Part shown: positions 13,446 through 25,567 of the stretch, in pieces
How positions within the stretch are numbered: position 1 is the stretch's first letter
Layout: every line of letters starts with the position of its first letter
DNA from: Trochalopteron elliotii
Lineage: Eukaryota > Chordata > Aves > Passeriformes > Leiothrichidae
DNA: 64,000 nucleotides
Direction: 5' to 3'
Assembly: GCA_024734555.1 (NCBI GenBank)
Contig: JANPWX010000172.1
Coordinates: forward strand, 3,075,688-3,139,687
Notes under the pieces: model-generated
Told to the model about the DNA's origin: nothing
The model's input: the letters and a program-made list of their open reading frames with translations, nothing else
The model's database searches: none
Translations under genes and position numbers: made by a program

Positions 13446-16400
13446 CATTCGAACATTTTAAAAAACTGAAACATCTAAGAGGACTTTCTTCCTGTGTCTC
13501 TCAAGTTTTCTGTAGCTACATGAGAAGGTTTCATATTTTTTCAATATTAAGACAAATTTTGCTAGCAATGCTTGAGCAGAGATGTTAGACATTAATCTTC
13601 AGATGGTTACAAATTACTTTAGAAGGCTAAGCTTATTACAATAAACAAGCACTTAAAAAATAATATCTCCAAATTCAGTTACAACAGACAATTCTCAAAT
13701 GACAAATCATATGCGCGTGAAGCTGCAAGCAGGTGCAGGTATTTAAGGTATCAGGAATAATGAAACTGCTCAACCTGAATCAAAATCATTTAAGTATTTT
13801 TAACATTAGTTCTCTTCTACACTAAACAAAAATGTACTTTCTTTCCTAAACCATGTGCATCTAGCGGAACATGAAACATGTCTTTCAATTACTGCCAAAA
13901 GTACTTTCATTAAGTGTCTCTTCTACTTCAGCAAAATATGTTCCAGTATTTTCAAGTTTTGTGTTTTGCTTTTAGAATTATTATTTTCAATTGTATTATT
14001 TTAGTGTTTCTTCAAAATTCCAGACAGCAAAAACATGACAGAGTCTTTGTAAAGCAGACAAACTGCTGGTGATGCCATATGAATTTCAGTCACTGTATTT
14101 GTTTTTTATAACTGAACTTCCAGGCAGCTCAGTAACAGAACAAAGAAATTAATAGAAGGGAAGAAGAAAGAAAGGAAGAAAAACGATCCCTTTCTAAAAT
14201 GATCATTAAAGAATTATAAATAATGCTGTTAAGTGGGTTGCTGAAAAGCACAATTAAGTAAAATACAAGAATCCATCATTATGGCATGGCACACACATTT
14301 TGATTTGATATCAGGCATGGAAAAACATTTTTACAATAACACTTTGCAGAATTGAACAAAAAGTTCCCCTTCTGAGCAACAAGGTGCAACATCCAGGCAT
14401 TGATTGGGGCCACCAACCCAGGCTAAGCAGAGCAATAGCCTGGAGAGGAAAGCAATGACATGGTCATACTTCACTGAAACACGTTATCCTAAAAAGTGCA
14501 GGAAGAGATTTTTCTTTGTTTTCCTCAGAGGATAGTAAGTGTGGGAAGAAAGTCCTGTATAATTCCTTTTCTCCTCTCCTGCAAAGCTGAGGCTATCAGC
14601 TGTGCATGAAGATGATCCAACACTGCGCATGAAAATTAGTATTTCAAAAATAGGAGTTACAAGCCGTGTTCTCAAGATTTAACTTAATAAAACTAATGCT
14701 GTAATAGCCACAACCACTATAGAAGGAATTTGATTAGAACACATTTCAATGACTAACTGCACCTTGAAATACAAAAGCTGAGAACTGACAGATTATTCTC
14801 AGGATTACTATCAGATCAACAAACACTTGGTCTTCCAGCATGCTCTGTTCTTTGGCAGGAGTGTCTTCACATCCCACCTTTTACTCTAGTGAAAGACACT
14901 ACTGGCAAGGTATTCAGGAAGGAGTTTCACTTTATCCACCAAAAATCCCAAACCAAACCCACAGCAGGCAAGATGTTTCTCACTCTTACTTTAAGCACAT
15001 CACCTTACAGTTGATGGAAGAAGTCAAAGACAGCCAGATGGTTGTGCTGTAAATGCTTTACCATTGTGGGTCTTTTCTTCCCTGTCCTCAAAGTTGCAGT
15101 AACTTTGCTATGAAGGTAATTGCAATGGAATGAGAGCAAAAATAAGACCAGTATTATGCTTCATTTAAAATAATTTATTTTAAAAAAGAATGGAAAGAAA
15201 AAGCACTGCATGGGTCACTGGCTCCAAGGACCTTGTGTCCGCCATGTGAATGTCTGAGGCAGCCAATGCCATCACAATGATTTGGGCCATCAGAGATGGG
15301 ATTACAACACACCTGGACACAGCCAAGCAAAACACAACCTTAGCAGCTGAGGTAGCAAGCCATGAAAAGCCAGAGGCACCAGCCTCTGCATGCCTGAGAA
15401 GGCCCTAAGAGCACCCAGAGGAATTGCTGAACAGAAATCATTTTCTCCACAGCACTGGTAGTTTTTATACCAAAGGAAGATGTATTAAAACTGTGTTTGG
15501 CTACATTATTCACACAATACTATTTACTTCCTGATTCCACTAGATTTTGAAAGTGCACTAATTCACACTAAATGGTCCAAAACTCAGATGCAGGGTATTT
15601 CAACCCCAAAATTCCTAAAGCTGCAGGTAATTCTCCCCATCCCTGCAGAAGTGCAAAGTTTTGCTTTTTTGAAAGGCAGCTCTTCAAAAACTAACAGGAA
15701 GTATACTGAAAACACTTTAAAGTGGCATGGCACAATTTTATCTAAGACTTTTTTTCCTACACTCTTTAGAAAGATATTTGAAATCTTTATTTCCACACAC
15801 TGCCATAAAAAACACACAAGATGGGGAGACAGAGCATTGATTATTCACCTTAGCTATCTGCAAACCTTCTCCTTCCTGGGAAGGGCACTTCTTCTAAAAT
15901 GATCTACCTGACCTTCATGTCTGAGGCTGTAAGATTACAGCACTCTACAGCTTAAAAATTACATCATCGAGATGAACTTGCAATCCACCATGATCAGACT
16001 GCAGTTTAAGCTGATGAGAAAGGAAAAGCTTCTCATTACATTCAACACTTCAGCTGAAAATCAGGAATTTTTTTCTAGTTCCAAGTGTAAATTCATGAGC
16101 TGAATCTACTTGTTATTATAAGAGGTCCATTATCAGTTTGTGTATACCTGCCAGACCTGCTGCAGCTGAGCATCTACTTTGACAGCACTTTGGAGCACAA
16201 GATGTAAAAATATCCCAAGGAAGTCAGAGAAAATGGGGAAAGGGAGATGGGGGAAGAAGTGATGGGGGTAAGGAGGTAGTGCAGCAATTCAAATAAGCTT
16301 ACATAGTTTAAAATGTCACGAGCCCTCCACAACACTCCATCATTATCAAAATTATTATCAACTAATAATGTTTTGATACAAGGAAAAACAGAACTAAAAA

Positions 16401-19400
16401 GGGGGGAAAAAAAAGAGAAACCCCGCCATCTTTTAACTCTCAGAAACTTTCTTTAATTTTGCTGCTCAATTAAGTTAAAGAGCTAAAAGAATATGCCCAA
16501 TACCTGTTCACAGGATAGAGCAACCACAAGACTTAAGATTAAGTTAATTAAGTTAAGAGCATGAGAATTATAAATCACTCAAACAAAAGGTTTAAAAGAA
16601 ACCAGTAAAATGAAAAAAAAAATCTTCAAATGGCAATAAGGCAAAACCTGAAACAGAAAAAAAATCTTCATACAAATCCCTTAACAAAACATCTGTTGGT
16701 CTTCTGGGGCAAAGCTATTTGATATTTGTTTTGGTCCTCTCTTTTAACAAATGCATGTGAGTTTCTAATCATTAATAATATTTAACAGTGGCATGGAAAT
16801 TAGTCTTATTAATTCCATTGGGGATGGTATTTTGATGTTTCTTTTTTAAACAATGTCAGGACTAGCCAAGCCATTTCACATAACATCCATTAATAAAAAT
16901 AAATTAAAAAGACATTAATTCGAATTTAGTTGAAAAAAAATCTTCACTTATTTTCAGAAAGTAACGTGTACTTGTCTGTCTGGAGGTTTAGAAGAGAACT
17001 GTACCTACATAAAAAACATTTATTCCCCTGGCAGATCAAGAAGAAAGTGTTTTATTATCTCCTTAATTTTCACAGCTACAATAAGATTTTGGCAATGGGA
17101 CACGTGGCTGCTCTTAACTCTAGAATTATTAACACGAACAAATGTTAAAACCACGCCATCTTAAAGCTGACAAATACAGTAAGAGTTCTCTTTGGTCTCT
17201 TAACGCTGCTCATAAAGCAGTGTTCATGTTCTTTGACACTAATATGAAGTGAAGAAGTGGGATTTCATTTGCAGTAGAGAGAAAGCAGGGAGCACAGACA
17301 ATTGTGACTGCCAATTCCTGTTCAGTCCAGCAAGCCACACTGCATCAGGGATTAAACACCAAGACAGGAGCAGTATGACAAGACACCCCATGTGGCCCAA
17401 CACAGCTGAGAGTTTCTCCTGTATCAAGGTATTGCCAAGAGATGGTGTGGTGGACTCTGCTGAAAGCTATTTCATTTTAGAAATACTCTTCTCCAAAGCA
17501 GTATCCAGGAAATTTCTTTTGGAAACTCTTCTGACTGCTATAGATACAGCAGCTTGATTCACTGGAGACATGGGAGGAACTGGCCTGCAGCAGCATCTCA
17601 GGTCCTTTTTTAATGTTGGCTAGTAAAACTTCTTTCCAACAAGTCAAAAAATGTAGAAGTTTTAAAAAATCTCATAGAAAGCATTTAAAGAAAGGTAACA
17701 TAGGTAGTAATTAATGTATTAACCTAACACTGGCATTGATGAAAGCAGCATTCTATATGTAAAAATAATAAGAAAGATAATATAACTAATGCAAATCAAT
17801 ATGGACTTAAGGACTAGTGAATGGCTTTCCAATTGCTTTGAGAATAAATTTCCTTAGATAAAGTCAGTAACATTTAACTCACACATGAAGCTCCACAGTA
17901 GGTTCTTCTGCTGATATCCAGGGATGTACAACAGGGAGTACCCAACAACCCCCAAAAAGTATCCTCCCACAGCAAGCAGTCTTGTTCTAAGGGCTATGTA
18001 TTGAAAGGTGCTCATCACTCTTGCCTGAGCAAACAGAAGTGAAGATCTGATGGCACAGATATTGTCCTAAGCCAGACATACTGAACACTGCAGCAAAGTA
18101 AAACCTTCCACAAGCAGTGCCAAAACACCCTGTGCAAGTCTGGCACCAGCAAAATGCAGGTGCCCATTGGATAAGTGCCTAAACACCAAATACAATCTTT
18201 TCCACACCCACAATTTGCATGTCCCCTTATCCTCCCCAAGGGGTGGGGATGGACTGCAGCGCTGTTTGAACAAGGACCCCATGAGACCAGACTCACCAAT
18301 TCTCTTCTAGCACATGAAGCACAGTGGCTGCTCTCCGTGGCAGCAGCCAAGGCAGGGATGGACAGCCTGAGCCAGGGGAGTGACTACTCTGTCGGCTTCC
18401 TTTGTCACAGCCAAGCCAGGCACAGACATCCCACAGGATGGGAGCTCCTGTGGGAGCCAGGAGTTCCTGGCCATCATCAGCACAGAACACAGCCACTGAG
18501 GACTCTGCTCTATGCACTACCATGGAGGGAAGGGGAACAAAGCTCTTCCTGGGTAAGAACTAAACCCACATTATTTCCTTATCAAAGACAAGTAGGGTGC
18601 CTAAACCCACTTACTTCACCCGTGCTGCTGTCAGCCTGCACTTCTTCATTTTCTCTCTCACACACCCTCTTTCATCTGCAAAAAATAACTGCCCATCATG
18701 AAATCTTAAATCTCCTACCCTAACATTTGGCAATGCTAGTTGCTCAGCTAACATCTTACCAGAGCATATATAAATTTTTAAATAGTTTTAAACACAAATA
18801 TTCACTTCACTAACTGAACAAACAGAAGGAGAGTTGCAAGTGTGAAATAGTTCTTGTAAGTGAGAAGTCATCCCAAGCAGATGGGCTTCAAGCAGTATTA
18901 CTGCCACACCAGACCCTAGACATGTATTATGTGACTTTTAAAGGTTTATGTTATTAGAGCAAGTTACTACTAACGTATTTGCTGAGGATACAAACCCTGA
19001 GATACAGAGAGAAATGGCAGAATGTTGCTGATGGGAATAAGCATGAGAGAAACTAAAACTGGCCAAAAGTCACCATTGAAATGCCTGCAACAGTAACAAC
19101 ATGGTGGAGAGGGGTTTTTTTGGTTGGTTTTTTGGGTTTTTTTAAGACTAAGGAATCAAAGTGGATAAGCTACTGGATGGTGGGGTGGGAAGGCTGTAAC
19201 AGAAAAAAATGAAATTTTAATTCACAAGAGTCCAAATTCTTAACAAAGCACATGATTTTCATAGGAAGAATAAACCACTGGAAGAGCTTAGCAAGTATTA
19301 AGGTGACTGGATACTAGAAACACTAAGCTCAAAATGAGAAGATACATGCTTTTGAGAAAGTATTAGGGCAAAGAAGTCCTGTAACTAGCACTGAGCAAGA

Positions 19401-20330
19401 GGCTCAGACCAGATCGACACTGCGAAGGTCTCTGGTCTGCAAATCAAATTTTGGGGTCAGTATTCTGTTAAGTTTTTGATTTTTTTTTTTTTTTAATAAA
19501 AAATTCAAACTTGAAACAGCTGCTACAGTCAAGGGAAGAACAGACAGCTAGTTAATACTAGTCTGAAGCCTAAACATTAATCACAGCTGTACACAGTCAC
19601 TTTTATCTGTGCCTCTGAGTTGGGATTATCTACAGAAGGATGTCAAACAGAGCTAAAACTCCTGCTGCTCAAACACACTATCAAGCCCAGAAAATTCTTA
19701 CCCCACAACGCATTTCTCAGGAGCATGAGGTCCGCCCTGGAAGAGCTGAAACTTCCCTTATGCAACAGGAATCCAAAACAAGTAAATAAATGAATCAATA
19801 AAAAGGGCTTTGCAAATTTTAAAGCAAACCTGACAGATTAGGGAATCCCACTAAACAGAGAAATATTACTTGCTATCCAGTTGCAACAGGCAATGGTTTC
19901 TCTTGATGTGAGATATCACCACAACAAGAAGAGTCAGAAGAACCCACATCACACAGGCATGAACCTCTTCCTGCCTCACTCAGAGCAGGCAAAACCCACC
20001 CAACCTCACCACACTTCAGAGCCATGCCCATGTCATTAATGACACATGAAAGGCTGCACACAAGACAGCAGTACCTAAACACAAATGTTTATCTTCCTCC
20101 TTGTGCATTCCCACACATACTCTCTGCACAGTGTTTATACCTCTCTTTGCCCAGAAGTCATCTCACTCCTACGAATTTGGGAGTGAGTGAAGTTAAAGCT
20201 TTAAACAGATGGTACAGATTTTGCTTCTTGACATTCACATAAAGACATTTCGGTCTATCATTTGCTCAAAATCAGGCAGGGTTTGTTTTTGTTTTTTGTA
20301 ATACACTGTAAAGCTCTGCCAATCTTCATT
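13446..20330. other. AT-rich non-coding sequence
   Basis: About 7 kb with no gene that I can support. Several 60-180 codon open frames overlap on both strands at 18.0-18.7 kb, in a slightly GC-richer stretch, without matching splice signals. I treat them as chance. Confidence 0.45.
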
Positions 20331-20332
20331 TA

Positions 20333-20425
20333 TGGACATGATTTAATGGTGGACCTGGCAGTGCCAACTTAACAGTTAGACTTGAAGATCTTGCAGGTTT
20401 TTTCCAATGTAAATTATTCTGTGTG
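20333..20425 (+). mobile_element. Short CR1 3'-end remnant
   Basis: A 90-base relic of the CR1 3' terminus. The segment 'gtggacctggcagtgcc' is followed by a degraded 'ggacttgaagatctt' and 'ttttccaatgtaaattattctgtg', the decayed form of the usual end. It is strongly diverged and therefore old. Confidence 0.7.
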
Positions 20426-20971
20426 GGTGAGAAAGATTGTCTAGATTGCTAGCAGCTCAGCTTCACCACAGTGAAAAACCATAACCATAGAAAGGAGAAA
20501 TCCTCCAGAGATGTACCTTTGTTTGTTCATTTTGACAGCTGTCACTGATAACAGCTTACAACAGTGTAGGTGCTGAGGCTGGGAACCCTTCTGATTCCCA
20601 TTCTTTGTGACTTGCTTTCCTGGGACACAGGAGGCAAGCCTCAAAGCAGCCCCTAACCCCTTGCAATATTTGAGGAGTAGCTCATGTTCGTACAGAAGAC
20701 CACTTCAAGCCAAAACATGGCAACCCACGGAATCTTAACACACACAACAACCACTGCCAGGGTGGGCAAGGAGTCTTGCTGTAGCTCTGTGTGGAGCAGT
20801 TATCACACCTTCTCCTGCCAACCCAGTAACAAACTTATCAAATATCCTCTGTAGTCTTGCCTATACAAGGCAAGCAAGGAGGAGCAGGCTGTTCGCAAAT
20901 CTATAGCCAAAGACAGAGTAACAGAAAGCAAGGCATTAACTTGGCCTCTGAAACAAGGCTTTAGGTTAAGA

Positions 20972-21014
20972 ACATCATCATCCTCACCATCATTATCATT
21001 ATTATTACTACTAT
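20972..21014. repeat. CAT/ATT trinucleotide microsatellite
   Basis: CAT units grade into ATT and ACT units. Imperfect. Confidence 0.8.
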
Positions 21015-23199
21015 TCCCTGGACCTACTGGATAAACTAAGAATACCGCCACAGTTAGTTCTACGATGATAATTTTGGGATTAAAGTTAGAACATGGACTC
21101 CCATCAATACGCCTTTAAAAGCTACATTACACCAGCTAAATTTGCCATATCAGCCATCAGTTCAGGTAATCCAAATGAGCATCGATACCTATATCAGCAC
21201 TTTCTTGAAAACCATATGTGAATTTGATTTTCCACAATCGAGTGGCCATAGGGTTCTAAGAGCACATACGTAAAATACCGTGACTGGTGTAAAATAATCA
21301 TTTAAAGACAAGAGTAACATACAAAGTGCAATACCAAGAACAATCATCAGTCTTCATGCCAAATGGAGAAGAAAAAGTGCTTTTCTGTGTACCTGTACTG
21401 AAAATGTTCCTAGTATCCAGAGTCACGACATTTCTCATCCTGGGCTTCCAGGGAAATGCTCATTGGCAGCATTCCATCTGATGTACAAGACTTGGATGCC
21501 AACCAAACATCCTCAGAGTAATCAAACTGAAACCTTTGACAGTCACACTTCAGTAGGAACCCGGTGCATGTCTGAATGAAAATGCAGTCTGTGGGTGTGC
21601 TTGGGCATTCTCAGCTGGCCCCAGTGCAAAGCAAGAAGCCATAGAAGAGCTAAGAGACACCACTAACAGAGAACAAGAGTACCTGAAGGACTATGTGGCT
21701 TACAGAGTGCCAGCCTGAGAAAAGTCTGCTGCTTCAACACTAATGGTCATCAACAATCACTTGAATATACCAACTTAGCTCTCGGGTAATGGTGTTGTAA
21801 GGAACAGAGCTAAGAATGGCAAAAGCTGAAATATAGGCACACCCACTCCAGCTCTTGAACTATGAAGAAATCTTCCCCTTAATCCTTCCTTAAGAAGGTA
21901 AGAGTACTGAAAAACAAAGAGATTGTTTTCTACATAGGAAAAAAAAAACCTCAGAAGACACAGTTCAAAGAGGTGAAATACTGTAAAGGGCATAAAAGGA
22001 AGCAGAAATAAAGGCAAGTGAAGCCAGGTGTTATTCATGCTTGCCTGCACAGTAGACCACCTCACTGCAATAGAAGGAGTTTTGCAAGTGGTACCAAAAT
22101 CCCAGGTAGCTGCTTCCTCTGTAACCAGCCAAGAACAAGAAACAGCAGCTGGCAAGAGGGAGAAGAAAAAAAGAAAATAAAGAGAAACTTTTAACCCACA
22201 CCTGAGGGAATCGAGTCTAAGAATCTTAATTGACTCTATTAAATCTGCAGAGAACAGAGATACTGTAAATATTAGAACTAGCTTGAAAAAAGGAAGGAAA
22301 AAACCCTCCAAGGCAAAACATTCTTATTCTATCATCTCCATTGTGCCATGCAATTCAGAAGACAGAGGTTTGCCCCAGGGCTATATTAAGGGTTATGCTT
22401 TGTGGTTTACAATTTTGATATGCCATTTCTGAGGTTTCTCAAGATACCTCATGGGAGAGCAGGATTACAGAGTATGACAGAAACACTTGTTCTATTACAG
22501 AAGTTCAAATCTGAAGAAGAACACACAGTATATTGAACTGTCAATCCATCTGCCCATTTTTTTCCTGTAAAGGGGACAAAGGAAAGCAGAGCCTTTACTT
22601 CTTTTTTCAAGCTACATGTTGTGATTCAGTTTAATAAGCTCCATGAGGCTTTAGTAAGTTTTCAGTGTAACTAAGGAACTGCGGAATGGTGTGTCAGTTT
22701 TTATAGTGGTACACACACAGCTACATAAAACCTACCACGATGATGGTACTTGGCCTTCTGACCAAGCAGAGAAACACCTCATGAAATGGCATAACAGCCA
22801 CAGGAGACAGAAAGCAGTAAGGGACCCAGCAATCCCATTCTAAAGTGCATCCTCATGCCACGCATTAGCTGGGGAATTTTAACACTTCAGCTCCAAAAAC
22901 ATACACTAAAGCCATGACAGAGTGTATGAATACTTAACAAAATACTGCAAGTGTCGGCCCACTCAACAACATAGGGAAAGACCTGAGTTTAAAGAAAAGG
23001 ATTTAAGACTCATGTGTAGTTTATGAACTGTACAGTGAAAGTTTAGCCTCAAAAAACCTGTTATCTAAAACAGATGTCGCCTTTGCAATGCTCAATTTAT
23101 GATAAATTGTTTTAATATTTATACCTAGCACAGGCACTGCAATAAATCAGACAAGGGCAAAATATAACGAGCATTCCAAGGCACAGAAATTACACGCTC

Positions 23200-23560
23200 C
23201 CGGCTCTGTGAGACCCGTTTGTTTGGAAAGCTAGGGGAATAAATCTCCAACGGTGTTTTTCTTCACTGGCCGCCTCACGAACTACGAAGCCAAAAAGCGA
23301 AAACCAAATTATTATCGGCCACAGCGAAACGCTGGGGGTTAGCAGCAGGGAAGCGAGAGAGCTCCCGGCTTTGGGCGCGGAGCGGGAGCTGCCCGCGGCC
23401 GCCACGCGGGGGCGCCCCGGGCAAGGGCCGCGGAGGGAAATGAGGGAAGCGCGGGCAGGGAAAGGGACACAGGTGAGCCGAGAACCGCGACACGCCGCTC
23501 ACCAGGCGGTACTGCTCGAGGGTCACTCCGCTGAGGACACTAAGTTGGGACGAGCTGCCT
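23200..23560. promoter_or_regulatory. CpG island, promoter-like
   Basis: A roughly 350-base CpG-rich block between AT-rich flanks, densest at 23,370-23,500. It overlaps the candidate first exon of a minus-strand gene and contains splice-donor words on both strands within about 30 bases (plus CACAG|GTGAGC, boundary 23,471/23,472; minus CTG|GTGAGC, boundary 23,503/23,502). A CpG island covering a first exon and donor is the usual arrangement for a broadly expressed vertebrate gene. Transcription in both directions is possible. Confidence 0.65.
23401..23417 (+). promoter_or_regulatory. CTCF-like binding motif
   Basis: gccacgcgggggcgccc resembles the GC-rich CTCF core CCGCGNGGNGGCAG, with about three differences. 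It lies in the core of the CpG island. In a CpG island such words also arise by composition, so confidence is low. Confidence 0.3.
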
Positions 23561-23631
23561 CCTAAGAAGGCAGTGACGCACCGTGTTAAGTTTAACAAGC
23601 TTGTTTTGCTGTCAAGAGGCTCCACCTCCAT
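23503..23631 (-). CDS. Candidate first coding exon of gene B, unidentified protein
   Basis: Reading leftwards, an ATG at 23,631 with a good start context (ggtgggg before it, G after it) opens exactly 43 codons. They end at a CTG|GTGAGC donor, so the exon leaves in phase 0. The peptide starts MEVEPLDSKTSLLNLT and continues with a Ser/Gly/Leu-rich stretch ending EQYRL. It lies on the edge of the CpG island, as a first coding exon should. An in-frame GTG codon lies two codons upstream of the ATG. I do not recognise the protein, and the next exon is not certain. Alternatives are a non-coding first exon or a chance frame in GC-rich DNA. Confidence 0.5.
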
Positions 23632-23761
23632 CCCCACCGCTCCATAGAAGTTCAGAGGCTGCCAAGGACTGTCGAGTGGGGCAGCTTTGGCACCACGTGC
23701 TGCAGGGCGAGGCTACAGCTATGGATCAGCACATTAAATAATGTGAGCTGGAAAGAAACTT

Positions 23762-23887
23762 GTTACAGTATATGGTGCTAATAACACCAAGGTGGTGGGT
23801 TCAATCCCCATAGGGCCCATGCATTTAAGAGCTGGACTTGATGATCCTTGAGGGTCCCTTCCAGCTCAGAATGCTCTGTGGGTCTGC
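23762..23887 (+). mobile_element. tRNA-Ile-derived SINE with CR1 tail (TguSINE1-like)
   Basis: The left half resembles tRNA-Ile(AAT). It has the anticodon-loop words gtgctaataac and caccaagg, with the anticodon AAT at 23,780-23,782. It also has a near-perfect B box, ggttcaatccc, at 23,798-23,808, and the acceptor-side word tagggccca. The tRNA 5' end and A box are missing or degraded. The right half is a CR1 3' tail: gagctggacttgatgatcc, then a 'gggtcccttccagctcagaa' segment, then ctgtgggtctg. Fusion of a tRNA head to a CR1 tail is the established design of passerine SINEs, mobilised by CR1 machinery. It is not a functional tRNA gene, because it is 5'-truncated and lacks a full cloverleaf. Confidence 0.8.
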
Positions 23888-25490
23888 ATTTGTAAAAGAG
23901 GTAAAACACTAGTTTCTGCCTGAAACATCCTGCTGGTAAAGACAGCAGGTACCCAAGCAGGAAAGCAGAGCCTTCACCTCCCCAGACCAAAGGGGATCTG
24001 AACTATTTCACATCGAGGAATAAAGGGTGCCACAACTGCGCTGAAATGTTGTTTCCGACAAGCTGGACTCTGGGTAAGAAAGTGGGTAGCTTCCCATGCT
24101 ACCCACTGGGCACAGAGGGTCAGAAAAAAAATGGAGAGTAATCAGAATGGAAAAAATTGCCTGACACAGCTTCAGAAGCCACCAGTAATTTGAAGAAGTT
24201 TCTCACTTTTCAGTTGTGTCATCACAACCCTGGAGAAGGCCAAGCCAGCCTTGCTTTTGGGTCACATACTATCTTTACTGGGCATTTGCAACAGGACCTA
24301 CAGTCCAGACAGCCACAGAGCCACAGCAAGCAGGGGGAGCTCCTAGCTTTTAAATGTAAGGATTTTCTGTTTTACTTTTAACAGTTCCCTTAAACAGATT
24401 TCTACTGGCAATATTCCAAAACCAGCTTAAAAAAATAATTAAGAAATCCAGACACAAACAGAACACCACCATCCCCCAACAAAAAAGGGCTTACATGCTG
24501 TTGGAAGGCACACTGACAGGGACTTTAATAAGCAGGGACTTCATGTTCTAGGTGTAATTTGCAATGGCCTTTCTCAATGACAACCCAAAAGAGTGCAGAA
24601 AGATCAGAATAAAAGCAGCAATGAAGTCAGAGCACTGAAGATTTCCCTACAGTTCAGTTTTCTCCAGCCCACTTGCATAGTTCTGCAACTCCTCTCATCA
24701 TTCTGCTCTACACAAGTGGCAGCAACAATGAGCCACCAGCTGAATGAACCAGAGCACTAATTTTGGCTCTATTCATCTAAAAAATCCCCCAAAATTGAAG
24801 TCTACATTCCATTTGTTATCTGTGCCATTTAACCACTGAGGATTCTCTACCATAGGGCAGTGTTTTAGAGACAAGCCTGTGCTTCAGGTAACATTTGCTG
24901 CAGAGCAACTCAGTTTAAAATGTGAGCAGCCTGCCTGAGGAAGCAGAGGTGCCACAGCTGACGTGTCACCTTGATAGTTCACTGTCTGCTGGTGCCATGG
25001 GGACTGAAGAGGGCACTGTGCTTCTGGCTGCTTTTGGCATCACCACAGGTACACCAACACCAACAAAACTGAGATCCACTTGCAAAAAAATTGAAACAGA
25101 CACCAGACATGGGAGAGTATAATCAGAATGAAGTCAGAAAAAAAAATCTCTGTCTAAAAGTAAAACCTGTTAAAGTAAGTAATTTTTATGAGACTGCAGG
25201 TGTTGCTGTATTACATTATTTGGTAGACCAAGCAGGCGGTGTGTTTTGTGCCAGGCCACCACCAGTTCGAACACTTCCATTTAGAACAAGAGGTAGTGTC
25301 AAAGTTTGGCAATTCCTTGAGACTGGTATTTTTTGCTTTTGCATTCAGAATTAGCAGCCAAAGGCAGCCCCAGGTGCAGACACCGAGAGGTCTGAGGGAT
25401 GTTTTAAGGCAAGAGGTACAATACACTAAAAGATCATCTTCACCAATTTAGACAGCTACTTTGGTTTGGATACTACCATAATAACCTCAC
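23888..25490. other. Non-coding sequence between candidate genes A and B
   Basis: This would be the intergenic or 3' end region if gene A ends before gene B starts. A minus-strand segment beginning near 24,299 has a pyrimidine-rich acceptor and a frame that could close with tandem TGA codons, a possible terminal exon. I found no polyadenylation signal on that strand, so I do not call it. Confidence 0.35.
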
Positions 25491-25567
25491 CTGAACTCAG
25501 TGTTCCCTTTGAGGAATGTGGGCCTACAATGACTTTCTTCCAATATAAAGGACTGAGTGATCTTAGT
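25491..25567 (-). CDS. Candidate coding exon D of gene A, unidentified
   Basis: A 77-base minus-strand segment runs from a pyrimidine-rich acceptor (…actggatcatcacag) to a strong CAG|GTGAGG donor. One frame is open: 25 codons plus two bases, starting TKITQSFILEES. Entry in phase 0 agrees with the phase in which exon C (28,757-28,870) leaves, so the two can be joined in frame. The gap to exon C is about 3.2 kb. The protein is unrecognised. A different minus-strand frame is open for 222 codons just upstream (25,563-26,231) and overlaps the start of this exon; it is discussed under findings. Confidence 0.35.

Noticed and set aside
18015..18723. Overlapping long open frames on both strands
   Set aside because: A slightly GC-richer stretch with open frames on both strands, no splice signals, no start context and no recognisable protein.
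21430..21625. 65-codon minus-strand open segment with many Cys residues ending at TAG near 21,430
   Set aside because: Composition looked protein-like, but the acceptor is weak, no exon partner is visible, and a frame of this length is expected by chance several times in 64 kb.
21775..22311. 178-codon minus-strand open frame rich in Phe and Leu
   Set aside because: It reads through A/G-rich plus-strand sequence that gives Phe/Leu runs on the other strand. No splice sites or recognisable domains.
23762..23836. tRNA-Ile gene
   Set aside because: The 5' half with the A box is missing or degraded, the stems do not pair over full length, and a CR1 tail follows directly. It is a SINE.
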